A DNA stretch of 13,507 nucleotides from Microcaldota archaeon (GTDB taxonomy: Archaea; Iainarchaeota; Iainarchaeia; Iainarchaeales; JAGVWC01). The first letter of the stretch is position 1, and the number at the start of each line of letters is the position of its first letter. Positions 7,008 to 13,507 of the stretch are shown in pieces. Under the pieces are notes generated by a model. The model did not search any database and was not told the DNA's origin. It worked only from the letters and a program-made list of their open reading frames with translations. Made by a program: the position numbers and the translations under genes. Where the stretch lies: assembly GCA_018813975.1 (NCBI GenBank), contig JAHJAQ010000087.1:1-13507 (forward strand). Direction: 5' to 3'.

Positions 7008-7087
7008 ATTATCAACTCTCGTTTTTTTCCCAAGTTTTTGCGTAGCAAAAAGCTGGCAAACAAGTTCAGATCAGATTGTTTTGTCAC
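6975..7087 (-). repeat. Pair of imperfect 33-bp direct repeats at the POR alpha/beta junction
   Basis: The first 33 bases of porB (7007 down to 6975) match 7087 down to 7055 at 27 of 33 positions, offset by 80 bases. Both copies begin with GTG. Read in frame, the copies give MSKQSDLHLLA in porB and MTKQSDLNLFA in the upstream copy. Two of the five changed codons are silent. Confidence 0.85.
7004..7087 (-). CDS. Mini-ORF (27 codons) between POR alpha and beta
   Basis: GTG at 7087 overlaps the alpha stop TGA (GTGA), and the mini-ORF's own TGA (7004-7006) overlaps the beta GTG (7005-7007). A strong AAGGAG (GGAG at 7095-7098, 7-nt spacer) lies in the last codons of alpha, much better than anything before beta. 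The peptide starts MTKQSDLNLFA, a near copy of the porB N-terminus, then continues SFLLRKNLGKKRELIM without resemblance to POR. The inserted DNA contains a short hairpin (TTTTTGC/GCAAAAA around 7035-7051). It may be a duplication remnant, a coupling device for translational re-initiation, or both. Expression is unproven and the peptide itself may have no function. Confidence 0.4.
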   Translation of the reverse strand: MTKQSDLNLFASFLLRKNLGKKRELIM

Positions 7088-8241
7088 TTTTGATCTCCTT
7101 TTTGTTGTGCAATCCATTCTTTAAGGGGCTTTTTGGATTTTATTTTTTGGAATAATACTTTAATGGCTGTTCGATCCAAATTCCTTCCTCCTAATCCGCC
7201 AAAAAAACTGGAAACAATGGTGTTCGTGCCTTGCAAGGCCTCTACTATTTCAGTGTAAAGTGGTGGTTGCGCGCCTAAAGAAAGATCTCGTTCAATAACG
7301 CCAATTGTTTTTCCACTCAAGATTTTTTTGAGTTCTTCAGAGGGAAAAGGCCTAAAACAACGCAAATGTAAGGCGCCCACTTTTTGGTTTTCGTTGCGCA
7401 ATTCATTTACCGTGGCTTTTACATTATCCATTACACTGCCCAATCCCACTAAAACAAATTCAGCGTCTTTTAGCTTGTATTCTTCAAACAATCCATAGGT
7501 TCGTAAAAATCGCTTGCCAAACTTTTTGCCAATTTCAATGATTTTTTCTTTGGATTGTAATAAATCATTGTGCAAGTCTTCGCGAAATTCTTGGTAATGA
7601 CTTGGATTGGTATAAACGCCTAAACTCAAGGGATTTTCAGGGTCTAAAAAAATCTTGGGTTTGAAAGGAGGTAAAACATCTTGTACTTCACTTTGAGGGG
7701 GAATATTGACTTGTCCAACCGCATGAGTAAGATAGTGGCCATCAATGCACACCATTACAGGCAATAAAGTGGTTTCCGCGATTTCAAATGCTTGTATTAC
7801 ACTATCCACGGCTTCTTGATTGTTTTTACAGTATAATTGAATCCAACCGGTATCGCGCTGGCTCATGGAATCTTGTTCATCATTCCAAATGGATAATGGA
7901 GCGGAAACTGCACGGTTAGCCACTACCATTACAATGGGCAAGCGCATGCCGGCAGCATTAAACAAAGCCTCGTGCATTAACAATAATCCTTGAGAAGAGG
8001 TGGCTGTGAATGTTCTGGCACCGGTTGCAGCACCACCAATTAGGGCACTAATCGCGGAAAACTCAGATTCTACTGCAATAAATGTTTTGGTGTCACCATT
8101 CGCATAATAATGATTCATTTCTTCTGCAATATGAGTAGAAGGCGTAATGGGATAACAGGCAACCACATCGGGCTGACAGTTTTTTACAGCTTCTGCCACT
8201 GCTTTTGCACCATTCAATGTTTTGACAACCAATTTTTTCAC
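7084..8241 (-). CDS. porA: Pyruvate:ferredoxin oxidoreductase, alpha subunit
   Basis: The 385-residue subunit that binds the pyrimidine side of TPP and shapes the substrate pocket. Motifs include CYPITPSTHIAEEM near residues 29-42, AVESEFSAISALIGGAATGARTFTATSSQGL at 56-86, VMVVANRAVSAPLSIWNDEQDS in the first half, and the C-terminal domain with LVGLGSVMDN and GVIERDLSLGAQ. Family members run to about 390 residues, so it is full length. The start is ambiguous. GTG at 8241 is 5 bp after the delta stop. TTG at 8232 has a better placed AAAGGTGA, complementary to the 16S 3' end, about 5 nt upstream; it would shorten the protein by three residues. The stop TGA (7084-7086) overlaps the GTG of the mini-ORF before porB. 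Confidence 0.94.
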   Translation of the reverse strand: MKKLVVKTLNGAKAVAEAVKNCQPDVVACYPITPSTHIAEEMNHYYANGDTKTFIAVESEFSAISALIGGAATGARTFTATSSQGLLLMHEALFNAAGMRLPIVMVVANRAVSAPLSIWNDEQDSMSQRDTGWIQLYCKNNQEAVDSVIQAFEIAETTLLPVMVCIDGHYLTHAVGQVNIPPQSEVQDVLPPFKPKIFLDPENPLSLGVYTNPSHYQEFREDLHNDLLQSKEKIIEIGKKFGKRFLRTYGLFEEYKLKDAEFVLVGLGSVMDNVKATVNELRNENQKVGALHLRCFRPFPSEELKKILSGKTIGVIERDLSLGAQPPLYTEIVEALQGTNTIVSSFFGGLGGRNLDRTAIKVLFQKIKSKKPLKEWIAQQKGDQK

Positions 8242-8246
8242 CTTTA

Positions 8247-8504
8247 CTACTTTTCTTTTAACGGTTCGCGAACCATTTTAATGGCTTTTACCGGGCACTC
8301 CACTTCGCAAATAGCGCATCCCTTGCAATATTCAAAATCAATTTCCGGAATCTTGGTAGGGTTTCCCATGATTCCTTCTGGACAAAAGTTATGGCAAATA
8401 GCACACTTCACACATTTTTTAGCATCTATTTCTGGGCGAAAAGCCTTCCAAGAACCGGTTTTATTGGATATGGTTGTTCCTGGTTTGGAAAAAGGAATTC
8501 GCAT
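8247..8504 (-). CDS. porD: Pyruvate:ferredoxin oxidoreductase, delta subunit (2[4Fe-4S])
   Basis: An 85-residue ferredoxin-like subunit carrying electrons from the catalytic core of POR to the external ferredoxin. Two classical motifs are intact: C31-C34-C37-C41 (CVKCAICHNFCPEGI) and C60-C63-C66-C70 (CKGCAICEVECPVKAI). The N-terminal part (about 1-25, with GSWKAFRPEID) is typical of POR/VOR delta subunits. ATG at 8504 is preceded by AAAGGAG with an 8-nt spacer; this site overlaps the TAA of the gamma gene (TAAAGGAG), which suggests tight coupling to gamma. Longer in-frame starts up to 8591 would run back into the gamma gene and are not needed. Confidence 0.93.
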   Translation of the reverse strand: MRIPFSKPGTTISNKTGSWKAFRPEIDAKKCVKCAICHNFCPEGIMGNPTKIPEIDFEYCKGCAICEVECPVKAIKMVREPLKEK

Positions 8505-8517
8505 ACAAAAATCTCCT

Positions 8518-9072
8518 TTAAAAGCCACCGCTTGGTCCGCTTGGAATGGCATCATAGCATTCTTGAATGGCTTTAATATTGAGTGCAGCAATTTTTTCGG
8601 GAAAACGATTGGAAATTGCTTTTTTAATGCTATCCAGTTTTACAATCCCCGTTAGTTTGCACAATGCACCTAGCATTACAGTATTGGTAATGGGTTTTTT
8701 AAAATACTTTAATGCAATATCAGTCCCATTTACCACTGAAAAAGAATGACCGTTTAAATGAATTTTTTCTTTTGGCTGAGAAGAATTAACAATTAGTTGT
8801 CCTTCTTTTTTAAGGCCCGCATCTACTTGTACCTCTGCTAAAACAGAGGGCTCTGCTACAATAACCAAATCGGGTTTTTCAATTTCTTCGTGAATCAAAA
8901 TGGGCCGGGAATCAATCCGACAATAACTGGTTACGGGCGGTCCTCTTTTTTCCGATCCAAAAAAGGGGAATGCTTGACTGTATTTTCCTTCCATGGCAGC
9001 AGCTTCCGCTAATAATTCAGCGGCAGTTACAATACCCTGGCCTGCTCTCCCATGAAAACGAATTTCCAACAT
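8518..9072 (-). CDS. porG: Pyruvate:ferredoxin oxidoreductase, gamma subunit
   Basis: A 184-residue subunit of the POR/KOR gamma family and the first gene of the POR operon in transcription order. The family signature is present from the N-terminus: MLEIRFHGRAGQGIVTAAELLAEA, then FPFFGSEKRGPPVTSYCRI and KPDLVIVAEPSVL, with TNTVMLGALCKLTGIV in the last third. The gamma domain contacts CoA in related enzymes. ATG at 9072 fits the family N-terminus exactly. An in-frame TTG at 9135 would add 21 residues unlike the family and is rejected. The start has no convincing Shine-Dalgarno sequence. It is separated from delta by 13 bp. Confidence 0.92.
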   Translation of the reverse strand: MLEIRFHGRAGQGIVTAAELLAEAAAMEGKYSQAFPFFGSEKRGPPVTSYCRIDSRPILIHEEIEKPDLVIVAEPSVLAEVQVDAGLKKEGQLIVNSSQPKEKIHLNGHSFSVVNGTDIALKYFKKPITNTVMLGALCKLTGIVKLDSIKKAISNRFPEKIAALNIKAIQECYDAIPSGPSGGF

Positions 9073-9141
9073 GTCAAAATATCCAAAATAGGTTTTATCG
9101 CCCAAAAAAAGGCGTTTGATACTAGGGATTGCCAAAACCCC

Positions 9142-9149
9142 TATAAAAA
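9142..9149 (-). promoter_or_regulatory. Probable TATA box of the POR operon
   Basis: TTTTTATA on the minus strand (preceded by AAAGG, a purine-rich BRE-like context) would put transcription start near 9119 and a leader of about 47 nt before porG. A weaker alternative (GATAAAACC near 9092-9099) would make porG nearly leaderless. Confidence 0.35.
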
Positions 9150-9158
9150 CCTTTTGAC

Positions 9159-9176
9159 AAAAAACGAATCAAAAAA
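9159..9176 (-). terminator. Double oligo-T tract after tryptophanase
   Basis: Two T6 runs on the minus strand (9171-9176 and 9159-9164) follow the tryptophanase stop by about 26-43 bases, fitting an archaeal terminator placed just upstream of the POR promoter. Confidence 0.45.
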
Positions 9177-9201
9177 CGGCGATTGCCTTAATTACTTGGG
9201 G

Positions 9202-10581
9202 TCATTCTATGACCTCAAACCGTGATTTAAAATGTCTTATTCCAGTTGCTTCAAACGAGAATTTTAGTCCTTTTATTTGCTCTCGCCTGGCATACAGTCT
9301 TTTGAGGGATTCTACAATATAATCCATGTGTTCGCGCAAATACACGCGTCTTGGAATGGTTAAGCGCATTAAATCCAGTTTGGGCATTACGTTTTTTCCT
9401 GTTTGAGGATTTCTCCCTGCTAAACAAGTGCCAATTTCAACGGCTCGGATACCACTTTCAATATACAATTGGGTACACAGTGCTTGAGAGGGGAATTGTT
9501 CTTGTGGAATGTGCGGTAAAAAAGCTTTTCCGTCCACAAAAACCGCATGCCCTCCAGGCGGTTTTATAATCGGAATGCCGGCTTCATCTAACTTTCTAGC
9601 CAGATACGCAACTTGACCGATTCGTGCTGCTAAATATTCTTCACTAATTACTTCCCTCAAACCAGTGGCAACAGCCTCCATGTCTCTTCCAGACATACCG
9701 CCATAAGTAGGATATCCTTCCAATAGAATTGCAATTGGCACTAATTTATCGTATAATTCTTGGTTTCGAAGTCCAATAAAACCGCCAATATTAACAATCG
9801 CGTCTTTTTTGGCACTCATAGTACACGCATCTACATATGAAAACATTTCGGCAACAATTTCTCCGATTGAATGGTTTTCAAATTCTTTTTCTCTTTTTTT
9901 AATAAAAAAAGCATTTTCTGCAAACCGCGCGGCATCAAAAAAAAGCGGAATTCCATACTGGTCTGCCAGTTTTTTAGTATCGCGAATGTTTTGAATGGAA
10001 ACCGGTTGTCCGCCCATACTATTACACGTAATGGTTAGCAAAATGTAAGGAATTTTTTCTTTTCCGTGTTTTTTAATAACGGATTCTAGTTTTTCAAGAT
10101 CAATGTTTCCTTTAAAGGGGTGAAATATTGCGGGTTCTAGTGCTTCTTTGGTAACACAATCAATTCCAATAGCGCCTTGGTATTCAATATGGGCTCGTGT
10201 AGTATCAAAATGCCAGTTTCCCGGAATCACATCTCCTTTTTTGACCAGGACTTCATCCAAAATCTTTTCGGCTGCTCTTCCTTGATGCGCGGGAATAATA
10301 AGAGGAAATCCCATGACTTCTTGAACAGCTTCTTTTAAGCGAAAAAAGCTCTTGCTACCACTATAGGCTTCGTCTCCGTGAAACATGGAAGCCCATTGAG
10401 AATCAGACATGGCACTCGTGCCAGAATCACTTAATAAATCAATAAAAACTTCTTCCGATTTCAACGAAAAAACATTATTACCACAGCGTTTAATCGCTCC
10501 TATTCTCTTTTCTCGTGGCAGTAACTGTGTATTTTCAACCATTTTTATTTTATAATGCGGAACTGAAAAATCATCTTCCAT
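9202..10581 (-). CDS. tnaA: Tryptophanase (L-tryptophan indole-lyase)
   Basis: A PLP-dependent beta-eliminating lyase splitting tryptophan into indole, pyruvate and ammonia; 459 residues, full length. Conserved blocks are FIDLLSDSGTSAMSD (46-60), GDEAYSGS (69-76), PAHQGRAAE (97-105), FDAARFAENAFFIK (215-228), MSAKKDA with the PLP lysine at about K259, YPTYGGMSGRDMEA and RLTIPRR, where R406 would bind the substrate carboxylate. Three positions separating tryptophanase from tyrosine phenol-lyase all carry the tryptophanase residue: D126 in HFDTTR (E. coli D137), I383 in VEIGTCLAGR (I396) and H450 in IRHFKSRF (H463). Some surrounding phrases (SGRDMEA, GGFIGLRN) resemble tyrosine phenol-lyase, so specificity is inferred. 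The ATG at 10581 fits the family start, with no clear ribosome binding site and no tnaC-like leader. It lies between the aminopeptidase and POR genes, each apparently with its own terminator. Confidence 0.9.
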   Translation of the reverse strand: MEDDFSVPHYKIKMVENTQLLPREKRIGAIKRCGNNVFSLKSEEVFIDLLSDSGTSAMSDSQWASMFHGDEAYSGSKSFFRLKEAVQEVMGFPLIIPAHQGRAAEKILDEVLVKKGDVIPGNWHFDTTRAHIEYQGAIGIDCVTKEALEPAIFHPFKGNIDLEKLESVIKKHGKEKIPYILLTITCNSMGGQPVSIQNIRDTKKLADQYGIPLFFDAARFAENAFFIKKREKEFENHSIGEIVAEMFSYVDACTMSAKKDAIVNIGGFIGLRNQELYDKLVPIAILLEGYPTYGGMSGRDMEAVATGLREVISEEYLAARIGQVAYLARKLDEAGIPIIKPPGGHAVFVDGKAFLPHIPQEQFPSQALCTQLYIESGIRAVEIGTCLAGRNPQTGKNVMPKLDLMRLTIPRRVYLREHMDYIVESLKRLYARREQIKGLKFSFEATGIRHFKSRFEVIE

Positions 10582-10615
10582 AAATCGTCAAAGAAAAACC
10601 TAGGGCCAAATCATT

Positions 10616-10636
10616 AAAAAACAAGTGGCAAAAAAA
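10616..10636 (-). terminator. Oligo-T tracts after the M18 aminopeptidase
   Basis: T7 (10630-10636) and T6 (10616-10621) on the minus strand follow the TAG of the aminopeptidase within 30 bases. The same 60-bp gap must also hold the tryptophanase promoter, of which no clear TATA box is visible. Confidence 0.4.
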
Positions 10637-10641
10637 CAGTT

Positions 10642-12066
10642 CTATTTGCTTTCAAAGAATACCTTATATGCTTTGTACGTCTGGTATAGGTCTACCTTAC
10701 TCAAAACCTCGAATGGAGAGTGCATGGCCAGTACGGGCGGACCAATATCAATGATTTCACACCCATACCGAGCAAAAAACTTAGCAACAGTCCCCCCACC
10801 GCCTTCATCTACTTTTCCAAGCTCTCCGGTCTGCCAAACCACTTTGTTTTCATTGAACAATTTTCGAATAAAAGACATGTATTCGGCGCTGGCCTGGGAA
10901 GAATCATACTTTCCGCCATACCCGGTTTCTTTTTCAATCGAAACTCCATACCCAACCATACTAGAATTGGCAGGATCAAAAAATTCTTTGTATTTTGGGT
11001 CCAAGGCAGCAGTTACATCCGCAGAAATAAAATACGCTTCTGCTAATACTTTCTTGGCGGTTTTTTGTGTTCCGAGTTTAGTGCACAACTCGTGTACAAA
11101 GTTTTCTAAGAAAAAAGAGTCCGCGCCAGTAGCTCCCACACTGCCGATTTCTTCTTTGTCCATAAAAAGCAGTAAACAAGTGTGTTCGGGTGTCCCGGTT
11201 ACATCCAAAATTGATTTTAGTCCTGCAAAAGAACACGCACGATCATCATGACCATACCCCCCAATCAAAGAACCGTCAAACCCAATGTCTTTTGGTTTTA
11301 CGGCTGGCAATAATTGGAGTTCTGCCGTAAAAAAATCTTCTTCCACCAGCCCATATTTTTCGTGCAATAGTTTGAGTAATCGTAATTTTATTTTTTCAGT
11401 AGCATCTTTTTCTTTTAAGGGAATGGTTGCTCCAATCGCATCCAAGCTTTCTCCCGGAATAAGTTCAGAGGCTTTTTTTTCTAAAAAAGCTTTTATTCCC
11501 ACGTGAGGCAACAAGTCTGAGATTACAAAAACCGGTTCTTCTTCTTTTTCTCCCAAATTAATTTCAAGTTTTTTACCGTCTTTTAAGAAAACAACGCCGT
11601 GCAAAGACAAGGGCGTATTTACCCAATGATATTTTTTAATACCCCCATAATAATGCAAGTTAATAAGTGCCATGCCACTATCCTCGTAGAACGGATTGAT
11701 TTTCCAGTCTAATCGCAAGGCATCAACATGACTAACAATAACGCGCAACCCATTTTCCAATCCATTTTTGCCCATTAAAAGTAATGCCAAATTTTTGTGC
11801 TTGTTATGCACCCACGCTTTATCGCCTGGCTTTAAATTGCTTTTTTCGAGTGGCTTGAAACCATGTTTTTCTATTTCCCTAATACTCCATGCAACGATTT
11901 CTCGTTCGGTTTTAGCACTCGCCAAAAATTGCTTGTATTCATCACCCAGTTTCCACACTTTTTTTTGCTCTCCTTCTTCCAGTTTCTCCCAGGCAGTTTC
12001 CGCGTTAATGCCAAGCTCTTCTTTTATCCGTTCGGATTCTTTTTTTTCCTTCTCTTTTTCCGCCAA
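10642..12066 (-). CDS. M18-family metalloaminopeptidase
   Basis: A cytosolic dinuclear-zinc aminopeptidase of family M18 (aspartyl/aminopeptidase I type), releasing N-terminal amino acids from peptides; 474 residues, in the family range. Expected metal and catalytic residues are seen in order: H113 and D115 in VSHVDAL, D274/D275 in GYGHDDRACS, E305/E306 in DKEEIGSVGATG, D350 in FISADVTAALD and H449 in LAMHSPFEV. The FDPANSS and EGGGGTVAKFFARYG segments are also family-typical. The first 15 residues are almost all Lys and Glu, a charged helix before the catalytic domain. The start is TTG at 12066, supported by AGAGGG (12075-12080) with an 8-nt spacer and a TATA box at 12106-12113. It opens divergently from the next plus-strand gene. 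Confidence 0.93.
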   Translation of the reverse strand: MAEKEKEKKESERIKEELGINAETAWEKLEEGEQKKVWKLGDEYKQFLASAKTEREIVAWSIREIEKHGFKPLEKSNLKPGDKAWVHNKHKNLALLLMGKNGLENGLRVIVSHVDALRLDWKINPFYEDSGMALINLHYYGGIKKYHWVNTPLSLHGVVFLKDGKKLEINLGEKEEEPVFVISDLLPHVGIKAFLEKKASELIPGESLDAIGATIPLKEKDATEKIKLRLLKLLHEKYGLVEEDFFTAELQLLPAVKPKDIGFDGSLIGGYGHDDRACSFAGLKSILDVTGTPEHTCLLLFMDKEEIGSVGATGADSFFLENFVHELCTKLGTQKTAKKVLAEAYFISADVTAALDPKYKEFFDPANSSMVGYGVSIEKETGYGGKYDSSQASAEYMSFIRKLFNENKVVWQTGELGKVDEGGGGTVAKFFARYGCEIIDIGPPVLAMHSPFEVLSKVDLYQTYKAYKVFFESK

Positions 12067-12105
12067 ATCAAAAACCCTCTAGGTGACTAATAATAGTAAA
12101 TTAAG

Positions 12106-12116
12106 TATATAAAGCT
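12106..12116. promoter_or_regulatory. TATA box between the M18 gene and the divergent gene
   Basis: TATATAAAGCT on the plus strand, AGCTTTATATA on the minus strand. For the aminopeptidase it predicts a start near 12084 and a leader under 20 nt containing AGAGGG. For the plus-strand gene it would start near 12136; GTATACTA at 12143-12150 is an alternative for that gene. The same 11 bases occur at 2588-2598. Confidence 0.45.
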
Positions 12117-12181
12117 AAACTTTAATGTTTCAAATAAGATAAGTATACTAATCCAACAATCCAATATTTTAAAAGGTTTAT

Positions 12182-12673
12182 ATGGTCGCATCAGGAAGAA
12201 AAAATGGGGGCACTGGAGAGCCTATAAGAATAAGAATGCCTACACCAAAAGGCAATAGGCCCAAAGGCATCAGAATTCCACATCCCACTATTAGAATTCC
12301 GCACCCCATTAATATTCGCGGTATTTTGGTTCAACAACAGCTCACCTCTCTAATTGTGAGAGCTTTATTACGAAGCAAACCAACCATATCAAAAGATCCA
12401 AAAACGGGGAAAATAAAAGAATCGCCTATGAAAGTTCAATGGAGACCGCGCGGAACAAAAATTTTTGTGAATGCTTATAAAGCTATTTTTTCAGGCGAAA
12501 ACGCATACAAAATTCCACCTGAAAAAGGTTCGTTGGACATTCCACTCGAAGAACCAATCTTTATTGTAGATTATGCAGCAGGCAATGCTATTAATCACTG
12601 CATTTATAATAAAACCGGGAAATTGCGCGCGGTTGCTACTGACGGAGAATGGCAGATTTTTCCAGTACAATAG
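12182..12673 (+). CDS. Uncharacterised protein with IRIPHP repeats
   Basis: A 163-residue protein that I do not recognise. The N-terminal 50 residues are rich in Pro, Arg, Ile and Gly and contain a tandem repeat, GIRIPHPTIRIPHPINIRG, encoded by two 21-bp units. The remainder (about 50-163) looks like a compact domain: LTSLIVRALLRS, then KVQWRPRGTKIFVNAY, IPLEEPIFIVDYAAGNAINH and a C-terminal GKLRAVATDGEWQIFPVQ. There is no signal peptide, membrane helix or catalytic motif. ATG at 12182 was used; AAAGG lies 5 nt upstream. It is divergent from the M18 aminopeptidase and converges on the binding-protein gene with an 8-bp gap. Low-complexity basic N-termini of this sort often bind nucleic acid or a partner protein, but nothing here proves it. 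Confidence 0.65.
   Translation: MVASGRKNGGTGEPIRIRMPTPKGNRPKGIRIPHPTIRIPHPINIRGILVQQQLTSLIVRALLRSKPTISKDPKTGKIKESPMKVQWRPRGTKIFVNAYKAIFSGENAYKIPPEKGSLDIPLEEPIFIVDYAAGNAINHCIYNKTGKLRAVATDGEWQIFPVQ
12272..12313 (+). repeat. Two 21-bp in-frame tandem units encoding IRIPHP
   Basis: Units at 12272-12292 and 12293-12313, each beginning AGAATTCC, agree at 17 of 21 positions. Three of the four differences keep or nearly keep the encoded RIPHP motif. Confidence 0.8.
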
Positions 12674-12681
12674 GGCTAAAC

Positions 12682-13507
12682 TTATTCTGCTAAAACCGGT
12701 TCGCCATTCTGAACCACAAACACTTTTTCGATTCTATCGGACAAACCATTTGGATTGATTTTTATTTGGCCACCCGCTCCGACAAAATCAACGGAGTATA
12801 AAGCGTCTTTAATGGTTTCAGACGAAATCGTTTCCACGGATTCAGCCGCGTTTTTAATCGTCATCATGGAGTCATACCCAAAAGCCACTATGGACAATGC
12901 TTCTGGTTCAATTTCATATTTTTCGTGGTATTTTTCGGATAGCTTTTGAGAAACCTCATTGTCTTCCGCGAAAATATTGGTAAAATAAACTCCCTCTGCT
13001 GCACTCCCTGCTGCTATAATAATATCCAGAATCATTGCATCACCAGACAATAGTTGTGCTTCCAAACCCAGTTCTTTGGCTTGTTTTAAGAACAAGTCAG
13101 TTCCAAAGGGAACAAACGGAAGGTAAACGCTATCTACTCCATTGGATTTTATTTTTTCAATAATGGTTTTAAAGTCGGTTTCCCCTACTAGAACGCCTTC
13201 TTCCAAAACAATAGTTCCACCTAAAGACTCGAATTCTTGTTTAAAGCTTGGGGCAATTATTTCCGACCATTCGTCCTGATGAAAAGCAATAGCGGTTTTT
13301 CTAAGGTTTAACTGGTTAAACGCAAAATTCGCCATTTTTTTGCCGGCAGCTTCAGTAGAAAAACCAGTACTAAAAATATAATCCCCTGGTGCTATTTCTT
13401 GGGTGCTATCCCATGCCAAGATTAAAGGAACTTGGTTTTGTTCAAAAACCGGCATTATGACCTTACCGCAATGTACAAACGGAACAATTCCCACATCAAT
13501 GCGGTCA
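12682..13507 (-). CDS. ABC transporter substrate-binding protein, branched-chain amino-acid type (5' truncated)
   Basis: A type I periplasmic-binding-fold protein resembling the LivJ/Peripla_BP_6 family, which captures amino acids outside the membrane for an ABC importer. The frame is open through the window end (reading DRID before VGIVPFVHCGK), so the N-terminus with its signal peptide or lipobox is missing; the GTG at 13494 is not a start. Typical features are QNQVPLILAWDST after the first lobe, FSTGFSTEAAGKKMANFAF, VGETDFKTIIEKIKSNGVDSVYLP, AEGVYFTNIFAEDN and FGYDSMMTIKNAAE, and the closing KINPNGLSDRIEKVFVVQNG. Family ligands include Leu/Ile/Val but also other amino acids and amides, so the substrate is unknown. 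No permease or ATPase gene is in the window; they may lie further along. Confidence 0.88.
   Translation of the reverse strand, partial: DRIDVGIVPFVHCGKVIMPVFEQNQVPLILAWDSTQEIAPGDYIFSTGFSTEAAGKKMANFAFNQLNLRKTAIAFHQDEWSEIIAPSFKQEFESLGGTIVLEEGVLVGETDFKTIIEKIKSNGVDSVYLPFVPFGTDLFLKQAKELGLEAQLLSGDAMILDIIIAAGSAAEGVYFTNIFAEDNEVSQKLSEKYHEKYEIEPEALSIVAFGYDSMMTIKNAAESVETISSETIKDALYSVDFVGAGGQIKINPNGLSDRIEKVFVVQNGEPVLAE

Noticed and set aside
7004..7087. Frameshift or sequencing error breaking an N-terminally extended porB
   Set aside because: porB from GTG 7007 already starts close to the conserved GHAGCPGC motif, so nothing is missing. The mini-ORF matches only the first 11 residues of porB and then diverges.
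8110..8655. Plus-strand ORF of 181 codons
   Set aside because: It runs antisense across porA, porD and porG, all three of which are clear family members.
9202..10581. Tyrosine phenol-lyase
   Set aside because: The tyrosine phenol-lyase residues Thr124, Arg381 and Phe448 are replaced by Asp, Ile and His, as in tryptophanase.
10582..10641. A tnaC-like attenuator before tryptophanase
   Set aside because: The 60-bp gap has no short ORF with Trp codons and no suitable hairpin; it mainly holds T tracts from the upstream gene.
10625..11251. Plus-strand ORF of 208 codons
   Set aside because: It is antisense to the M18 aminopeptidase, has no recognisable domain, and shows Ser/Phe/Pro-rich shadow composition.
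12067..12181. tRNA or small RNA gene in the largest plain intergenic gap
   Set aside because: No cloverleaf or GC-rich structure is visible. The stretch is AT-rich and explained by divergent promoters.

Overview
The window is AT-rich and densely packed, and looks archaeal. The evidence is archaeal-style TATA boxes, oligo-T tracts on the coding strand after genes, a four-subunit pyruvate:ferredoxin oxidoreductase, and a free-standing ATP-cone protein. Small proteins and a bacterial-type leucyl-tRNA synthetase point to a DPANN-like lineage. That placement is inference; no rRNA or other phylogenetic marker is present.

Layout from left to right. The 3' end of a plus-strand beta-propeller protein (1-752) abuts a minus-strand cysteine synthase-family gene (753-1667). 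Behind the latter lies an unrecognised basic protein (1677-2141). A stand-alone ATP-cone protein (2263-2550, minus) and a SemiSWEET-like PQ-loop protein (2675-3013, plus) diverge from one TATA box. Next on the minus strand are leuS (3023-5707), a [4Fe-4S] ferredoxin (5796-6038), and the POR genes in transcription order gamma, delta, alpha, beta (9072 down to 6105). They are followed by a tryptophanase (9202-10581) and an M18 aminopeptidase (10642-12066). An unrecognised plus-strand protein (12182-12673) diverges from the aminopeptidase. The 5'-truncated gene for a periplasmic-type amino-acid-binding protein (12682 to the window end) closes the window.

Much of the right half fits peptide and amino-acid catabolism. 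The binding protein would bring in substrate, the aminopeptidase would release amino acids, and tryptophanase would give pyruvate, ammonia and indole. POR would oxidise pyruvate to acetyl-CoA and reduce the adjacent ferredoxin. This chain is inferred from gene content.

The most unusual local structure is between POR alpha and beta. A 27-codon mini-ORF has the stronger Shine-Dalgarno sequence, overlaps the alpha stop and the beta start, and begins with an imperfect copy of the first 33 bases of the beta gene. Other notable points are the LeuRS (bacterial core, apparently archaeal-like tail), the very basic ATP-cone protein, and two divergent promoters sharing an 11-base TATA core with nearly the same spacing to TTG starts. 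No tRNA, rRNA, CRISPR array, transposon or att site was seen. No gene-free stretch exceeds about 130 bases.
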